The translations under genes were made by a program, and so were the position numbers. DNA of 64,000 bases from Aeromicrobium sp. PE09-221 (GTDB lineage: Bacteria > Actinomycetota > Actinomycetes > Propionibacteriales > Nocardioidaceae): positions 124,001-188,000 of the forward strand of contig NZ_MIJB01000002.1 in the NCBI RefSeq assembly GCF_002174305.1, given 5' to 3'. The notes beneath the pieces were generated by a model that ran no database searches, had not been told where the DNA came from, and worked only from the letters and a program-made list of their open reading frames with translations. Below are positions 43,235 through 51,578 of the stretch, one piece after another (within the stretch, counting starts at the first letter, position 1; every line of letters starts with the position of its first letter).

Positions 43235-44962
43235 ATGCGATCGGTTGCCTTGTCCCCCCAGCAGCGACGTGATGCGATCCGCGCGATGGCGGAGGAACCG
43301 CTGGACGTGTTGGTGATCGGTGGAGGTGTCGTCGGCGGCGGTGCGGCCCTGGATGCCGCCACTCGCGGTCTGAGCGTGGGCCTGGTCGAGGCCCGCGACT
43401 TCGCCTCCGGCACCTCGAGCCGTTCCAGCAAGCTCATCCACGGCGGCCTGCGCTACTTGGAGATGCTCGACTTCCGCCTCGTCGCTGAGGCGCTCGCGGA
43501 GCGAGGACTGCTCATCGAGCGTCTCGCGCCGCATCTGGTCAAGCCCGTGCCCTTCATCTACCCGCTCACGCATCACGTGTGGGAGCGGGTGTACGCGGGG
43601 ACCGGCGTCCTCATGTACGACTCGATGGCCGCGCTGTCGGGCCGCTCGCGGGGCGTGCCGCACCACACCCACCTGACCCGGCGCGGTGCCCGCAAGCGGA
43701 TGCCCGCGCTGCGCAAGGACGCGCTCGTCGGTGCCCTCCACTACTACGACGGCCAGGTCGACGATGCCCGGCACACCATGTTCCTCTCCCGCACGGCCGC
43801 GGCTTACGGCGCGCACGTCGCCAGCCGGACCCGCGTAGTCGACCTCGTACGCGAGGGTGACCGGGTTGTGGGGGCTCACATCAAGGACCTGGAGAGTGGC
43901 GAGACGCACGAGGCGCGCGCCAAGCAGATCATCAACGCCACCGGTGTGTGGACCGACGAGACCCAGGGCATGGCGGGGGAGCGCGGCCAGTTCCACGTTC
44001 GGGCGAGCAAGGGCATCCACCTCGTGGTGCCTCGCGACCGCATCCGCGGCGAATCGGGGTTGATCCTGCGCACCGAGACCTCGGTGCTCTTCGTCATCCC
44101 GTGGGGACGGCACTGGATCATTGGCACCACCGATACCGACTGGGACCTCAGCAAGGACCATCCGGCCGCGAGCGCCAAGGACATCGACTACCTGCTCGAG
44201 CACGTCAACCGGGTCCTGGTCGAGCCGCTCACTCACGATGATGTCGAGGGCGTCTACGCGGGCCTGCGCCCACTGTTGGCCGGCGAGTCCGATGCTACGA
44301 GCAAGCTCTCGCGTGAGCATGCGGTGTCGACCGCCACCAAGGGTCTCGTCGTCATCGCGGGCGGCAAGTACACGACCTATCGCGTCATGGCGAAGGACGC
44401 CGTCGACGCCGCGGTCGATGCGATGGCGGTGCAATTGGATCGCAAGGTGCCCGCCAGCTGCACCGAGGACGTGCCGCTGCTCGGGGCGGACGGCTATGAG
44501 GCGATGTGGAACCAGCGCACGGCGCTTGCCGCTCGACACGGTATCGGCGTCGGACGTATCGAGCACTTGTTGAACCGCTACGGGTCGCTGACTTTGGAGG
44601 TCCTCGACCTGATCGCCGAGCGGCCCGATCTCGGCCAGGCGTTGACCGGCGGCGACGACTATCTGCGGGCCGAGGTCGTCTACGGGGTCACCCATGAGGG
44701 CGCCCGGCACCTGGACGACATCATCGCGCGTCGTACTCGGTTGTCGATCGAGACCTTCGACCGCGGCACAGGGGTCGCGGAAGAGGTCGCCGAGCTCATG
44801 GGCGAGGAGCTCGGCTGGAGCGCCGAGCAGCGAGAGCGCGAGGTCGACCACTACGTCAAGCGGGTCGAGGCCGAGCGCGAGAGTCAGACGATGCCCGATG
44901 ACGAGACGGCCGATGCCGCGCGCAAGGGCGCACCCGACGTCGTTCCGGTCGTCGAGCGCTGA
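43235..44962 (+). CDS. glpD: Glycerol-3-phosphate dehydrogenase (FAD-dependent)
   Basis: A 575-residue GlpD. The FAD Rossmann motif VIGGGVVGGGAALDAATRG is near residues 28-46, with SSRSSKLIHGGLRYLE and GRHWIIGTTDTDW as family landmarks, and a C-terminal DAO domain. It oxidises sn-glycerol-3-phosphate to dihydroxyacetone phosphate at the membrane and passes electrons to quinone. It diverges from the lipase-like hydrolase across 37 nt, suggesting shared control of glycerolipid use. TTCACT 7 nt before ATG is a weak -10. Confidence 0.94.
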   Translation: MRSVALSPQQRRDAIRAMAEEPLDVLVIGGGVVGGGAALDAATRGLSVGLVEARDFASGTSSRSSKLIHGGLRYLEMLDFRLVAEALAERGLLIERLAPHLVKPVPFIYPLTHHVWERVYAGTGVLMYDSMAALSGRSRGVPHHTHLTRRGARKRMPALRKDALVGALHYYDGQVDDARHTMFLSRTAAAYGAHVASRTRVVDLVREGDRVVGAHIKDLESGETHEARAKQIINATGVWTDETQGMAGERGQFHVRASKGIHLVVPRDRIRGESGLILRTETSVLFVIPWGRHWIIGTTDTDWDLSKDHPAASAKDIDYLLEHVNRVLVEPLTHDDVEGVYAGLRPLLAGESDATSKLSREHAVSTATKGLVVIAGGKYTTYRVMAKDAVDAAVDAMAVQLDRKVPASCTEDVPLLGADGYEAMWNQRTALAARHGIGVGRIEHLLNRYGSLTLEVLDLIAERPDLGQALTGGDDYLRAEVVYGVTHEGARHLDDIIARRTRLSIETFDRGTGVAEEVAELMGEELGWSAEQREREVDHYVKRVEAERESQTMPDDETADAARKGAPDVVPVVER

Positions 44963-44985
44963 CCGCTGACACGCTGGCTCGTCCG

Positions 44986-45687
44986 ATGGGAGCCGAGGCC
45001 CACCGCTTCGAGCCCTTCGGCGTGGAGCATCAGATCGCCTTAGCACTCTTCCTGATCGGCGCGCTGTCCGTCGTCTGGTGCGGTCGGCAATGGCGCGGAC
45101 GGCCAGTCGAGGACGTGGTCAGCCGCGCAGCAGCGGTGACGATTCTCCTGCTGGGAGTCCCTCTCCAGTTGCTGCAGTTCACCCCCGCCGAGTGGGACCT
45201 GCAGACCTCGCTGCCGCTCCATCTGTGCGACAGCGGTTGGGTGGTCGCCGTCGTGGCTCTCTGGACGCGGCACCGGACGTGGGCCGCTATCACCTTCTTG
45301 TGGGGGATCGTGCTCACCACGCAGGCGATGATCACGCCGGACCTGGCGGCGCCTTTCCCTGAGCCCCGGTTCCTCATGTTCTGGCTCATGCATTGGCTCG
45401 TCGTCTGGGCCGGGCTCTTCCTGGTGCTTGGTCTCGGCATCCGGCCGCGCTGGCGTGACTATGCGATCACGGTGGCCGCGACGATCGTCTGGGCTGTGGT
45501 CACGGCCGGTGCCAATGCGGTACTCGGCACGAACTACGGCTATCTCAATGCCAAGCCGTCGGGAGGCTCGCTGCTGGACCTCCTGGGCCCCTGGCCGTTC
45601 TACGTGCTGGCCGAAGCCGTCATCATCGCCGGCGTGTGGGCGCTCATGGTCTGGCCTTTCGAGCGCTCCCGGCGAGCGAGGACATGA
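44986..45687 (+). CDS. TIGR02206 family membrane protein (YwaF type)
   Basis: A 233-residue protein with seven or eight hydrophobic helices and the family motifs LPLHLCDSGW, LMHWLVVWAGLFLV, NYGYLNAKPSGGSLLDLLGP and WPFYVLAEA. Function is unknown; YwaF-like proteins are sometimes grouped with wall or envelope genes. It starts 23 nt after glpD without a clear ribosome binding site. Conserved Cys and His residues in the first motif could bind a ligand. Confidence 0.85.
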   Translation: MGAEAHRFEPFGVEHQIALALFLIGALSVVWCGRQWRGRPVEDVVSRAAAVTILLLGVPLQLLQFTPAEWDLQTSLPLHLCDSGWVVAVVALWTRHRTWAAITFLWGIVLTTQAMITPDLAAPFPEPRFLMFWLMHWLVVWAGLFLVLGLGIRPRWRDYAITVAATIVWAVVTAGANAVLGTNYGYLNAKPSGGSLLDLLGPWPFYVLAEAVIIAGVWALMVWPFERSRRART

Positions 45688-45716
45688 CGCCGTCAGCGAC
45701 CGGCTAACGTGTCGGG

Positions 45717-46253
45717 GTGACGACTCTCGTGGTGGCCGCTCTCGCGTCCGAGGCGGCCCATGTTCCCCCAGGAATCCCGCTCGCCATCACCGGCATCGGC
45801 AAGGTCGAGGCGGCCTCGGCCACCGCGCAGGCGATCGCTCAGCATCGCCCGAGCTGCATCGTCAATATCGGCACCGCCGGGGCACTGCACACCGGACTGA
45901 GCGGCATCCACCTGCCCTCGCTGGCGATCAACCACGATCTCGATGCGCCGTCCATCCGTGCTCTCGGCGCCGAGGCGGTCGACGAGATCGCGATCGAGGA
46001 CGGCGACGGCACGGTGCTGGCCACCGGTGACCGCTTCGTCTCCGATGCGGTCCTTCGCGATGTGCTCGCCCAGAGAGCGTCGCTGGTGGACATGGAGGGA
46101 TTCGCCGTGGCGCGCACCGCGGCGGTGATGGGAGTCCCGGTCCGGCTCGTCAAGGTCATCAGCGATACCGCCGACGAGAGTGCCCTGGAGTGGCCGCAGG
46201 TCGTCGAACGCTGTGCCCGGCAGCTCGGCGAATGGTTGCGCACGAACCTCTGA
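45717..46253 (+). CDS. Nucleosidase of the MTA/SAH-nucleosidase superfamily
   Basis: A 178-residue phosphorylase/nucleosidase-fold protein. GIGKVEAASATAQAI and NIGTAGAL match the N-terminal MtnN motifs, and DMEGFAVARTAAV holds the Met-Glu pair that binds the ribose. The segment VKVISDTADE carries the catalytic Asp. It is shorter than E. coli MtnN, as is usual for the actinobacterial nucleosidases. The natural nucleoside is uncertain. TAACGT 6 nt before the GTG indicates leaderless transcription. Confidence 0.85.
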   Translation: MTTLVVAALASEAAHVPPGIPLAITGIGKVEAASATAQAIAQHRPSCIVNIGTAGALHTGLSGIHLPSLAINHDLDAPSIRALGAEAVDEIAIEDGDGTVLATGDRFVSDAVLRDVLAQRASLVDMEGFAVARTAAVMGVPVRLVKVISDTADESALEWPQVVERCARQLGEWLRTNL

Positions 46254-46285
46254 GACGGCATCGGAAGCTGAGTCCGCGGAGACGA

Positions 46286-46333
46286 GGCGGCGAACCGCCG
46301 GCCGATACTCGCGTCGGCCGACGGCTCGCCGCC
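46286..46333. terminator. Stem-loop between convergent nucleosidase and symporter genes
   Basis: GGCGGCGA (46286-46293) pairs with TCGCCGCC (46326-46333), and GGCCGA (46300-46305) pairs with TCGGCC (46314-46319), giving a two-level stem. It lies in the gap between convergent genes, so it can end transcripts from both sides. Confidence 0.65.
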
Positions 46334-46349
46334 GTCAGGTGCCAGAGAG

Positions 46350-46481
46350 TCAGATGAGGTCCTGACCGGAGCGTCGCGCCTCGCGCCATTCGGCGAAGAA
46401 CGCGCGCCCGATCACTCCCATCACGATGAGCACCACCAGGGGCCAGACGAGGACATAGACGGTGAGTGCGAGCGTGGTCAT
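46350..46481 (-). CDS. 43-aa single-helix partner protein of the symporter (putative transporter small subunit)
   Basis: The frame encodes a basic-tailed one-helix peptide: helix LALTVYVLVWPLVVLIVMGV, then GRAFFAEWREARRSGQDLI. Its ATG overlaps the symporter stop (TGATG) and has AAGGAGG just upstream, so it is translated with the symporter. Short one-helix proteins named putative transporter small subunit are known beside actinobacterial SSS symporters, and this one fits by size, place and topology. It was probably missed by length-limited gene finding. Confidence 0.82.
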   Translation of the reverse strand: MTTLALTVYVLVWPLVVLIVMGVIGRAFFAEWREARRSGQDLI

Positions 46482-48160
46482 CACGCCTCCTTCGCAGGTT
46501 CGGGGGTGGGGTCGCGACGAGGATCGTCATCATCGAAGTCGCCGGTGCGCTGACGGATCAGCGCGAAGTCGAAGCGTTCGGTCTGCCCGACCGACATCGC
46601 CCAGCAGACCACCGTGCTGACGGCGTACGCGACCAGCGAGGCGCTGAGTGTCGCGTAGTCGTGCAGGAAGCCGATGACGAACGGTGCGGACACCAGCGCG
46701 GCGACCACGCCGACGATCTTCCCGACCCGGATCCCGAAGAAACCGAAGGCCATCAGGCCGAGCACCACGCCGATGCCGATGACCGAAAGGATGTCGACGA
46801 TCAAGCCGATCCCGCCGGACATGGGGATCCACCCGAAGCGCACCGGGAGGAACAGGGCGAGTGCGGCGACCACGGCGGTGGTGAAGGCCTTGTTGGTGAC
46901 CTTGTCCCAGTAGAAGCTCGCGAGCACCGGGAACACCAGCGCACCCCACAGTGCTCCGACGAAGACCAGCAGATCGAGGATGTTCAGCTGCAGGCTCGCG
47001 AAGGCGACTGCCGCCGCGGTGGCGACGACCATCGTGATGCGCCCGACGAGCAGCATCGTCTTCGGATTCGCCTTCCCCTTGCCGGCGATGTTCTGGCCGT
47101 AGACGTCGGCCATCATGATCGACGACAGCGCGGCGAGATCGGAGTCCGCCGTGGAGGACAGCGCGCCGATGATCATGATGAAGAAGACGGCCAGCAGGAT
47201 CGCCGGCAGGTAGGTCGCGGCCATCTCGGGGATGAGATTGTTGATGTCGCCGTCGGTGGGTTCGAAGCCGAGGTAGAGGGCGAGCACACCGAGCATGCCG
47301 ACGCCGATGACCATCGCGCCGTAGCCGATGGTGGCGGTGATGAACGTCGGCTTGATGAGGTCCTCGCGCACGGCGAACAGGCGTTGCGCGATGGTCTGAT
47401 TGCCGATCGCATAGGCGAGCACGGCGGCGATATAGGGAGCTCCCTGGCCGAGGAAGGCGTCGCTGGAGAAGAAGTTGCCCTGCTGGGGAGTCAGATTCGC
47501 GGCGCCGCTCTCGAAGACCGCGGGGAATCCGGCGGCGAAGAAGATGACGGGCACGATGATGGCGACGGCACCGAGCATCGCCATCACCTGGACGAAGTCG
47601 GTGAGCACGGAGGCGCGGAAGCCCGACCAGAGCGAGTACAGCAGCACACCGCCGGCGACCGCGATCACACCCTGGATGAAGGTGAAGGGGGAGAGCATCG
47701 CGATGAGCACACCGCCCGCGATGAAGTTCGACATCAGGCTGATGACGCTGCCGACGACATTGGAGCCCGCGAGCATGAGCTGGCTCGAGCGGCCGTGCCG
47801 GGCGTGCATGACCTCGGCCAGGGTGTGGGCCTTCGGCGCGACCGAGCGGATCCGCTTGCCGAAGGGGTAGATGAACAGGATCATCAGGGCGCCCCACAGG
47901 CCGTAGTGGATGGGCCCGGAGATGCCGTACGTGTAACCCGAGGCCGCCGATGCGTACATCGACGAGGCCCAGATCCACGTGGCGGTCATGCTGGCCGCGG
48001 AGATCCCGAAGCCGATCTTGTTGCCGGCGGTCATATAGCCGTCGGCATTCTCCTGCTTCTTGCCGATGCGGGTCGAGATGTAGAACGTTCCCCCGTAGAA
48101 GAACACCAGCAATCCAACGATGATCACGGCGCTGAACTGCACCGAGTCGAGGTCATTCAC
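46481..48160 (-). CDS. Sodium:solute symporter (SSS) family transporter
   Basis: A 559-residue LeuT-fold transporter with about 13 helices. Family stretches are GYMTAGNKIGFGISAASMTA, SGYTYGISGPIHYGLWGALM (both near the first repeat), ALSSTADSDLAALSS (the Na2 site helix 8 region) and NFIAGGVLIAML. It resembles urea/DUR3 and related SSS carriers rather than PutP, but the solute is not determined. An acidic tail (DFDDDDPRRDPTPE) is cytoplasmic. It is followed in overlap by a 43-residue partner. The gene is preceded by more than 500 bp without a clear gene. Confidence 0.9.
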   Translation of the reverse strand: MNDLDSVQFSAVIIVGLLVFFYGGTFYISTRIGKKQENADGYMTAGNKIGFGISAASMTATWIWASSMYASAASGYTYGISGPIHYGLWGALMILFIYPFGKRIRSVAPKAHTLAEVMHARHGRSSQLMLAGSNVVGSVISLMSNFIAGGVLIAMLSPFTFIQGVIAVAGGVLLYSLWSGFRASVLTDFVQVMAMLGAVAIIVPVIFFAAGFPAVFESGAANLTPQQGNFFSSDAFLGQGAPYIAAVLAYAIGNQTIAQRLFAVREDLIKPTFITATIGYGAMVIGVGMLGVLALYLGFEPTDGDINNLIPEMAATYLPAILLAVFFIMIIGALSSTADSDLAALSSIMMADVYGQNIAGKGKANPKTMLLVGRITMVVATAAAVAFASLQLNILDLLVFVGALWGALVFPVLASFYWDKVTNKAFTTAVVAALALFLPVRFGWIPMSGGIGLIVDILSVIGIGVVLGLMAFGFFGIRVGKIVGVVAALVSAPFVIGFLHDYATLSASLVAYAVSTVVCWAMSVGQTERFDFALIRQRTGDFDDDDPRRDPTPEPAKEA

Positions 48161-48685
48161 GCGCCACCTCCTTATGCGACGAAGTCATGGAATCCGCACG
48201 GACACCGACATGCGTGCTCACCGGTGCCGTGCTGTGCACGTCCGGCCACGCGGGGGCGCCTCCGCGGGCTCTCAGATGTCGACGCGCCGATGCCCTCGGT
48301 CGATGGACCACATCCCCTCGTTCCTTCGCGTCACCGCCGCGTCGATCACCGGCCCGTGGGCAGGCCGGAGCGGGGCATGTGTGCATGCCCTCGATCGATC
48401 AGCCGGACGTGGGCGGCAGCATCGGCGCCCATCGTCCGGGGCCCGGGCTCGACGGCGCCGAGGAAGCGCGGAGCGGGCCGAGGTGCGCGTCATGGCGAGT
48501 CTCCTCGCTCGGCGCGTCCCGACGGTGCTGCGGGCCTGTGCCCGCAGACGGTCCATGACATTAACACAGTCGCTCGGGAGTTCTTCATGGTGTGGTGAGG
48601 CGCGTGTCCCCACGCCTCGGCCAACTCGCGGCGTGACAATGGACCGAAGCCCGTCCAGCGCACCGCCGGAGCGCCGCGTCGCGCA
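48161..48685. other. 525-bp region without a supported gene, upstream of the symporter
   Basis: It holds a minus-strand -10 candidate (TGTTAATGT, 48558-48566) which would give a leader of about 390 nt for the symporter. It also holds a 73-codon minus-strand frame (48272-48493) with a good GAGGAG ribosome site but Arg/Pro/Cys-rich composition (RRCCRPRPADRSRACTHAP) unlike a folded protein. The frame may be chance. The leader may be a regulatory RNA, for example one controlling symporter expression. No known riboswitch pattern was recognised. Confidence 0.4.
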
Positions 48686-49450
48686 TCACCCACCGTGCGG
48701 GTCGCGGTGATTGAGGGCGGCGACCACGTCGTCGTAGTCGCCGCGGGCCTCGCCATAGCGCAGGAACTTCACATTCTCGACCTGGATCTCGCGCGCCTCC
48801 GGCTGAGCATCGAGCAGCGCCATGACCTCGTCCGTGAAGTCGTCGAGGGGCATGGCGAACTCGTTCTCGCTGTGGCCGGGCATCAGATCGGTGCGGACCG
48901 CGGGCGGGACGAGTTCGACGACTCGGACCGTCGTGTCCGCGAGCTGCAGACGCAGCGACTCGCTGAGCTGGTGGACCGCCGCCTTGGTGGCGTTATAGGT
49001 CGGTGTGGCCCGCAGGGGTGCGAAGGCGAGGCCGGAGGAGACGGTCATGATCGTCGCCGCCGGCCGGGTGCGAAGGTGCTCGATGAAGGCACCGATGAGA
49101 CGGATGGTGCCGAGCAGATTCGTCGTGACGGTCTCCTCGGCGGTGGTCATGAACCCTTCCGGGGTGGTCCAGTCCTCCACGCGCATGACTCCGGCCATCG
49201 TGACGAGGACGTTCAGTCCCGGGTGCGCACCGAGCACCTGCACCGCAGCGCGCTGGATGTCAGCCGGATCGGTGACGTCGACCTCGACCGCATGGAGATG
49301 CGGGTGGGCCGCGATGATCTCGTCGAGCTTTCCCCTGCGCCGGCCGCCGATGATGACGGTATTGCCCTTCTCCTGCAGTCGCAGCGCGAGGGCGAGCCCG
49401 ATACCGCTGGTGGCGCCGGGGATGAAGACGGTATTTCCTGAGATGTCCAT
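48686..49450 (-). CDS. Short-chain dehydrogenase/reductase (DltE-like)
   Basis: A 254-residue SDR. The cofactor motif is PGATSGIGLALALRLQ, the Arg pair GGRRRGK suggests NADPH, the catalytic Ser lies in MTVSSGLAF and YNATK is the YxxxK motif. The N-terminal TGxxxGxG is changed to PGATSGIG, seen in DltE-like members. The substrate is unknown. It diverges from an XRE/MmyB regulator gene, the usual arrangement in which that regulator represses the SDR gene. Confidence 0.88.
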   Translation of the reverse strand: MDISGNTVFIPGATSGIGLALALRLQEKGNTVIIGGRRRGKLDEIIAAHPHLHAVEVDVTDPADIQRAAVQVLGAHPGLNVLVTMAGVMRVEDWTTPEGFMTTAEETVTTNLLGTIRLIGAFIEHLRTRPAATIMTVSSGLAFAPLRATPTYNATKAAVHQLSESLRLQLADTTVRVVELVPPAVRTDLMPGHSENEFAMPLDDFTDEVMALLDAQPEAREIQVENVKFLRYGEARGDYDDVVAALNHRDPHGG

Positions 49451-49551
49451 GCCTGAAGTCTTCGCCCTGCAGCGCGGTCGTTCCAGGGACCGTTCTGAGG
49501 GGGATCACCGGTCCCTGGTTGCCGACGGGACCCCGGGGCGATACTGCTGGG

Positions 49552-50418
49552 GTGGACCGTGATGCCCTCGCCGACTTCCTCCTGCGGCGCCGTGCCGCCC
49601 TCCAACCCGCCGATGTCGGTCTGAGCGCGGGTCCGCGGCGGCGGACGGCCGGATTGCGGCGCGAGGAGGTGGCGCAGCTGGCGGCGATGTCGACCGACTA
49701 CTACACGCGGCTGGAGCAGCGGCGTGGTCCCCAGCCGAGCACGCAGATGCTCGCCTCGGTCGCGCGGGCCCTCCGCCTGACGGCGGATGAACGGGATTAC
49801 CTGTACCGGGTCGCGGGCCACGATGCCCCCGATCGAGCCGCGCGGACCGATCACATCGCGCCAGGCCTGCTGCGGGTGCTCGACCGGTTGACGGACACGC
49901 CGGCGTTGATTCTCTCGGCCCTCGGCGAGACCCTCGTCCAGAACGGGCCGGCGCGGGCCTTGTTCGGTGACGTGAGCCGGCTGACCGGGATGGAACGCAG
50001 CAACATCTACCGCTGGTTCGTCTATCCCGACCAGGAACGCCAGCGGTATCCCGCACCTGACCGCGACCGGCAGAGTCGCGCTCAGGTGGCATCGCTGCGA
50101 GTGGCTTATGGGCGGCTCGGGCCCGCATCACGAGCTGGAGAACTGGTGAGGGAGCTGAGCCGCCGCAGTGAGGAGTTCGCCCGGTTGTGGGACGAGCATG
50201 AGGTCAGGCGCCGTTTCGACGATCACAAGGTGTTGGTCCATCCCGAGCTGGGGGACATCGAGGTGGACTGTCAGGCCCTTTTCACCGAGGACGAGTCGCA
50301 GGTGCTGCTCGTCCTTACCGCGGCACCGCGCACCGAGGCCGCGAGCAAGCTCGAACTGCTCGCGGTGCTCGGCACCCAGGACCTCGTCGCGGGGGCTAGG
50401 GGTCGGTCCGTGGGATGA
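49552..50418 (+). CDS. XRE-family regulator with MmyB-like ligand domain
   Basis: A 288-residue regulator. The N-terminal HTH has FLLRRRAALQPADVGL, RRTAGLRREEVAQLAAMSTD and YYTRLEQRRGPQPS, the hallmark of this large actinobacterial family. The C-terminal MmyB PAS-like domain (about residues 100-275) probably binds a fatty acid or other hydrophobic ligand. It likely controls the divergent SDR gene. The GTG start was chosen because GATACT (49540-49545) lies 6 nt upstream. Confidence 0.9.
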   Translation: MDRDALADFLLRRRAALQPADVGLSAGPRRRTAGLRREEVAQLAAMSTDYYTRLEQRRGPQPSTQMLASVARALRLTADERDYLYRVAGHDAPDRAARTDHIAPGLLRVLDRLTDTPALILSALGETLVQNGPARALFGDVSRLTGMERSNIYRWFVYPDQERQRYPAPDRDRQSRAQVASLRVAYGRLGPASRAGELVRELSRRSEEFARLWDEHEVRRRFDDHKVLVHPELGDIEVDCQALFTEDESQVLLVLTAAPRTEAASKLELLAVLGTQDLVAGARGRSVG

Positions 50419-50424
50419 TGCGGG

Positions 50425-50991
50425 ATGTCCTCCGCTCAGACCCTCGACGATGCCGACCGACGGACCGTCGCGCGGTGGGCGGCCGCATGTGCCGAGCGTG
50501 TCCTACCGCTGTTCACCGCCGAGATCCCCGATGATGAGCGAATCCCCGAGGCGATCGCCCGCACCCGCGCCTACGCCCTCGGCGAGAGCACCGCCGCCGA
50601 GGAGATCCGCCAACGCATGATCGCCGTGAAGGCCGCCGGTGCCGCGACCTCCGCGGCTGGCGCGGCGGCCGCCCGAGCGGCGGCGCAGGCGTCCGCGGTC
50701 GCGCACATGGGTGCCCACGCACTGGGTGCGGCGGCCTATGCCGCCAAGGCTGTCTCCCTTGCCTCACCCGAGGGGCCCGACGCCGTCCGGAATGAGGTCC
50801 GCTGGCAGCTCGACCAGCTGACGGATGCCGAGCGGACGGCGCTGCGGCAGCTGCCCGCGGTGGGCCAGTCCTCGGGCGGCCCGCTCGGGCCCGGCCTGCT
50901 GACCAGCGGCGTCCTCGGCGATGTCATCCGGGAGATCCAGGCGGACATCGGCTGCTCGTGGCGGCGTCGTAGGCGGAGGGGAGTGCGCTGA
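50425..50991 (+). CDS. Orphan Imm5-like putative immunity protein
   Basis: A 188-residue Ala-rich helical protein resembling the putative immunity protein Imm-5 family: RIPEAIARTRAYALGESTAA, then repeated AGAAAARAAAQASAVAHMGA segments. The C-terminus ([11 protein letters not shown]) lies in a 68-nt overlap with the convergent hydrolase gene. No cognate polymorphic toxin or secretion gene is adjacent, so it would be an orphan immunity gene. The family call rests on pattern only. Confidence 0.65.
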   Translation: MSSAQTLDDADRRTVARWAAACAERVLPLFTAEIPDDERIPEAIARTRAYALGESTAAEEIRQRMIAVKAAGAATSAAGAAAARAAAQASAVAHMGAHALGAAAYAAKAVSLASPEGPDAVRNEVRWQLDQLTDAERTALRQLPAVGQSSGGPLGPGLLTSGVLGDVIREIQADIGCSWRRRRRRGVR

Positions 50992-51517
50992 TCCCGTCGG
51001 TGGCGAGAAAGTGTCCTGCGCCGGGGACGATCTGTGCGGGGACGCCGAGCAGTCCGGCCAGGCGGTCGGTCAGCGCGGGTGGCACGAGGGGATCGTCATC
51101 GGACCGGATGACGACGAGGCGATCGATGTGGTCGTCGAGATCGGTGAGGTTCAGTCTGTCGCCGATGAACTCGTCGAGTTCGGGCAGTGCCGGCAGTCGG
51201 TCGACGAAGCCTGCAACGAGCACCAGGGTGTTCAGGTGCCAGGCGGCGGAGAGAGAGTGTAGGTACCGCAGTGTCGCGAGGCAACCGAGGCTGTGGGCGA
51301 CGACGGTCGTCTGCTTGTCGGGGACTCCCAGGGTCTCGCCGATGGTTCGCCCCCAGCGGTGAGGATCAGGGTCGAGGGGGTCGGGGAGCGCAGGGATCGT
51401 CGTCGTGATGCCGTCCTCGCGGAGCCGGTCGGCGAGCCAGCCGAACCAGTGATCATCGGGGGTGGCGCCGTAGCCGTGGAAGATGACGGCGCGCTGGCGC
51501 GTTGTCTCTGAGGTCAT
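50924..51517 (-). CDS. RBBP9/YdeN-type alpha/beta hydrolase
   Basis: A 197-residue hydrolase: AVIFHGYGATPDDHWFGWLA near the start, nucleophile VVAHSLGC near residue 74, Asp in IRSDDDPLVPP and His in VPGAGHFLATDGI. It probably cleaves an ester or acts as a chaperone-like serine hydrolase as in the RBBP9 group. The ATG start was chosen because it follows a MerR-type promoter and gives the normal length. The C-terminal 22 residues (SSRCPPGSPG end) overlap the Imm5-like gene. Confidence 0.85.
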   Translation of the reverse strand: MTSETTRQRAVIFHGYGATPDDHWFGWLADRLREDGITTTIPALPDPLDPDPHRWGRTIGETLGVPDKQTTVVAHSLGCLATLRYLHSLSAAWHLNTLVLVAGFVDRLPALPELDEFIGDRLNLTDLDDHIDRLVVIRSDDDPLVPPALTDRLAGLLGVPAQIVPGAGHFLATDGISALPSAYDAATSSRCPPGSPG

Positions 51518-51526
51518 GTACACGGG

Positions 51527-51558
51527 ACGGTAGGGGTTCACGCTGGCGTGAAGGTCAA
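51527..51558 (-). promoter_or_regulatory. MerR-type promoter of the hydrolase gene
   Basis: On the minus strand -35 TTGACC (51553-51558) and -10 TACCGT (51527-51532) are separated by 20 bp, longer than the optimal 17. The spacer holds the perfect inverted repeat TTCACGC-CA-GCGTGAA (51537-51552). Long spacers with a central dyad are the signature of promoters that MerR proteins twist into activity. The divergent gene is a MerR regulator. Confidence 0.85.
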
Positions 51559-51578
51559 GCCGAGCGGAGGAGCGGACC

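Noticed and set aside
48272-48493. Arg/Cys-rich 73-codon frame with a good ribosome site
   Set aside because: Composition is typical of a chance frame in GC-rich DNA. It is kept only as a note on the symporter leader.
46466-48598. A 710-codon plus-strand frame
   Set aside because: It is antisense to the sodium:solute symporter; composition is Asp/Glu/His/Arg-rich without motifs.
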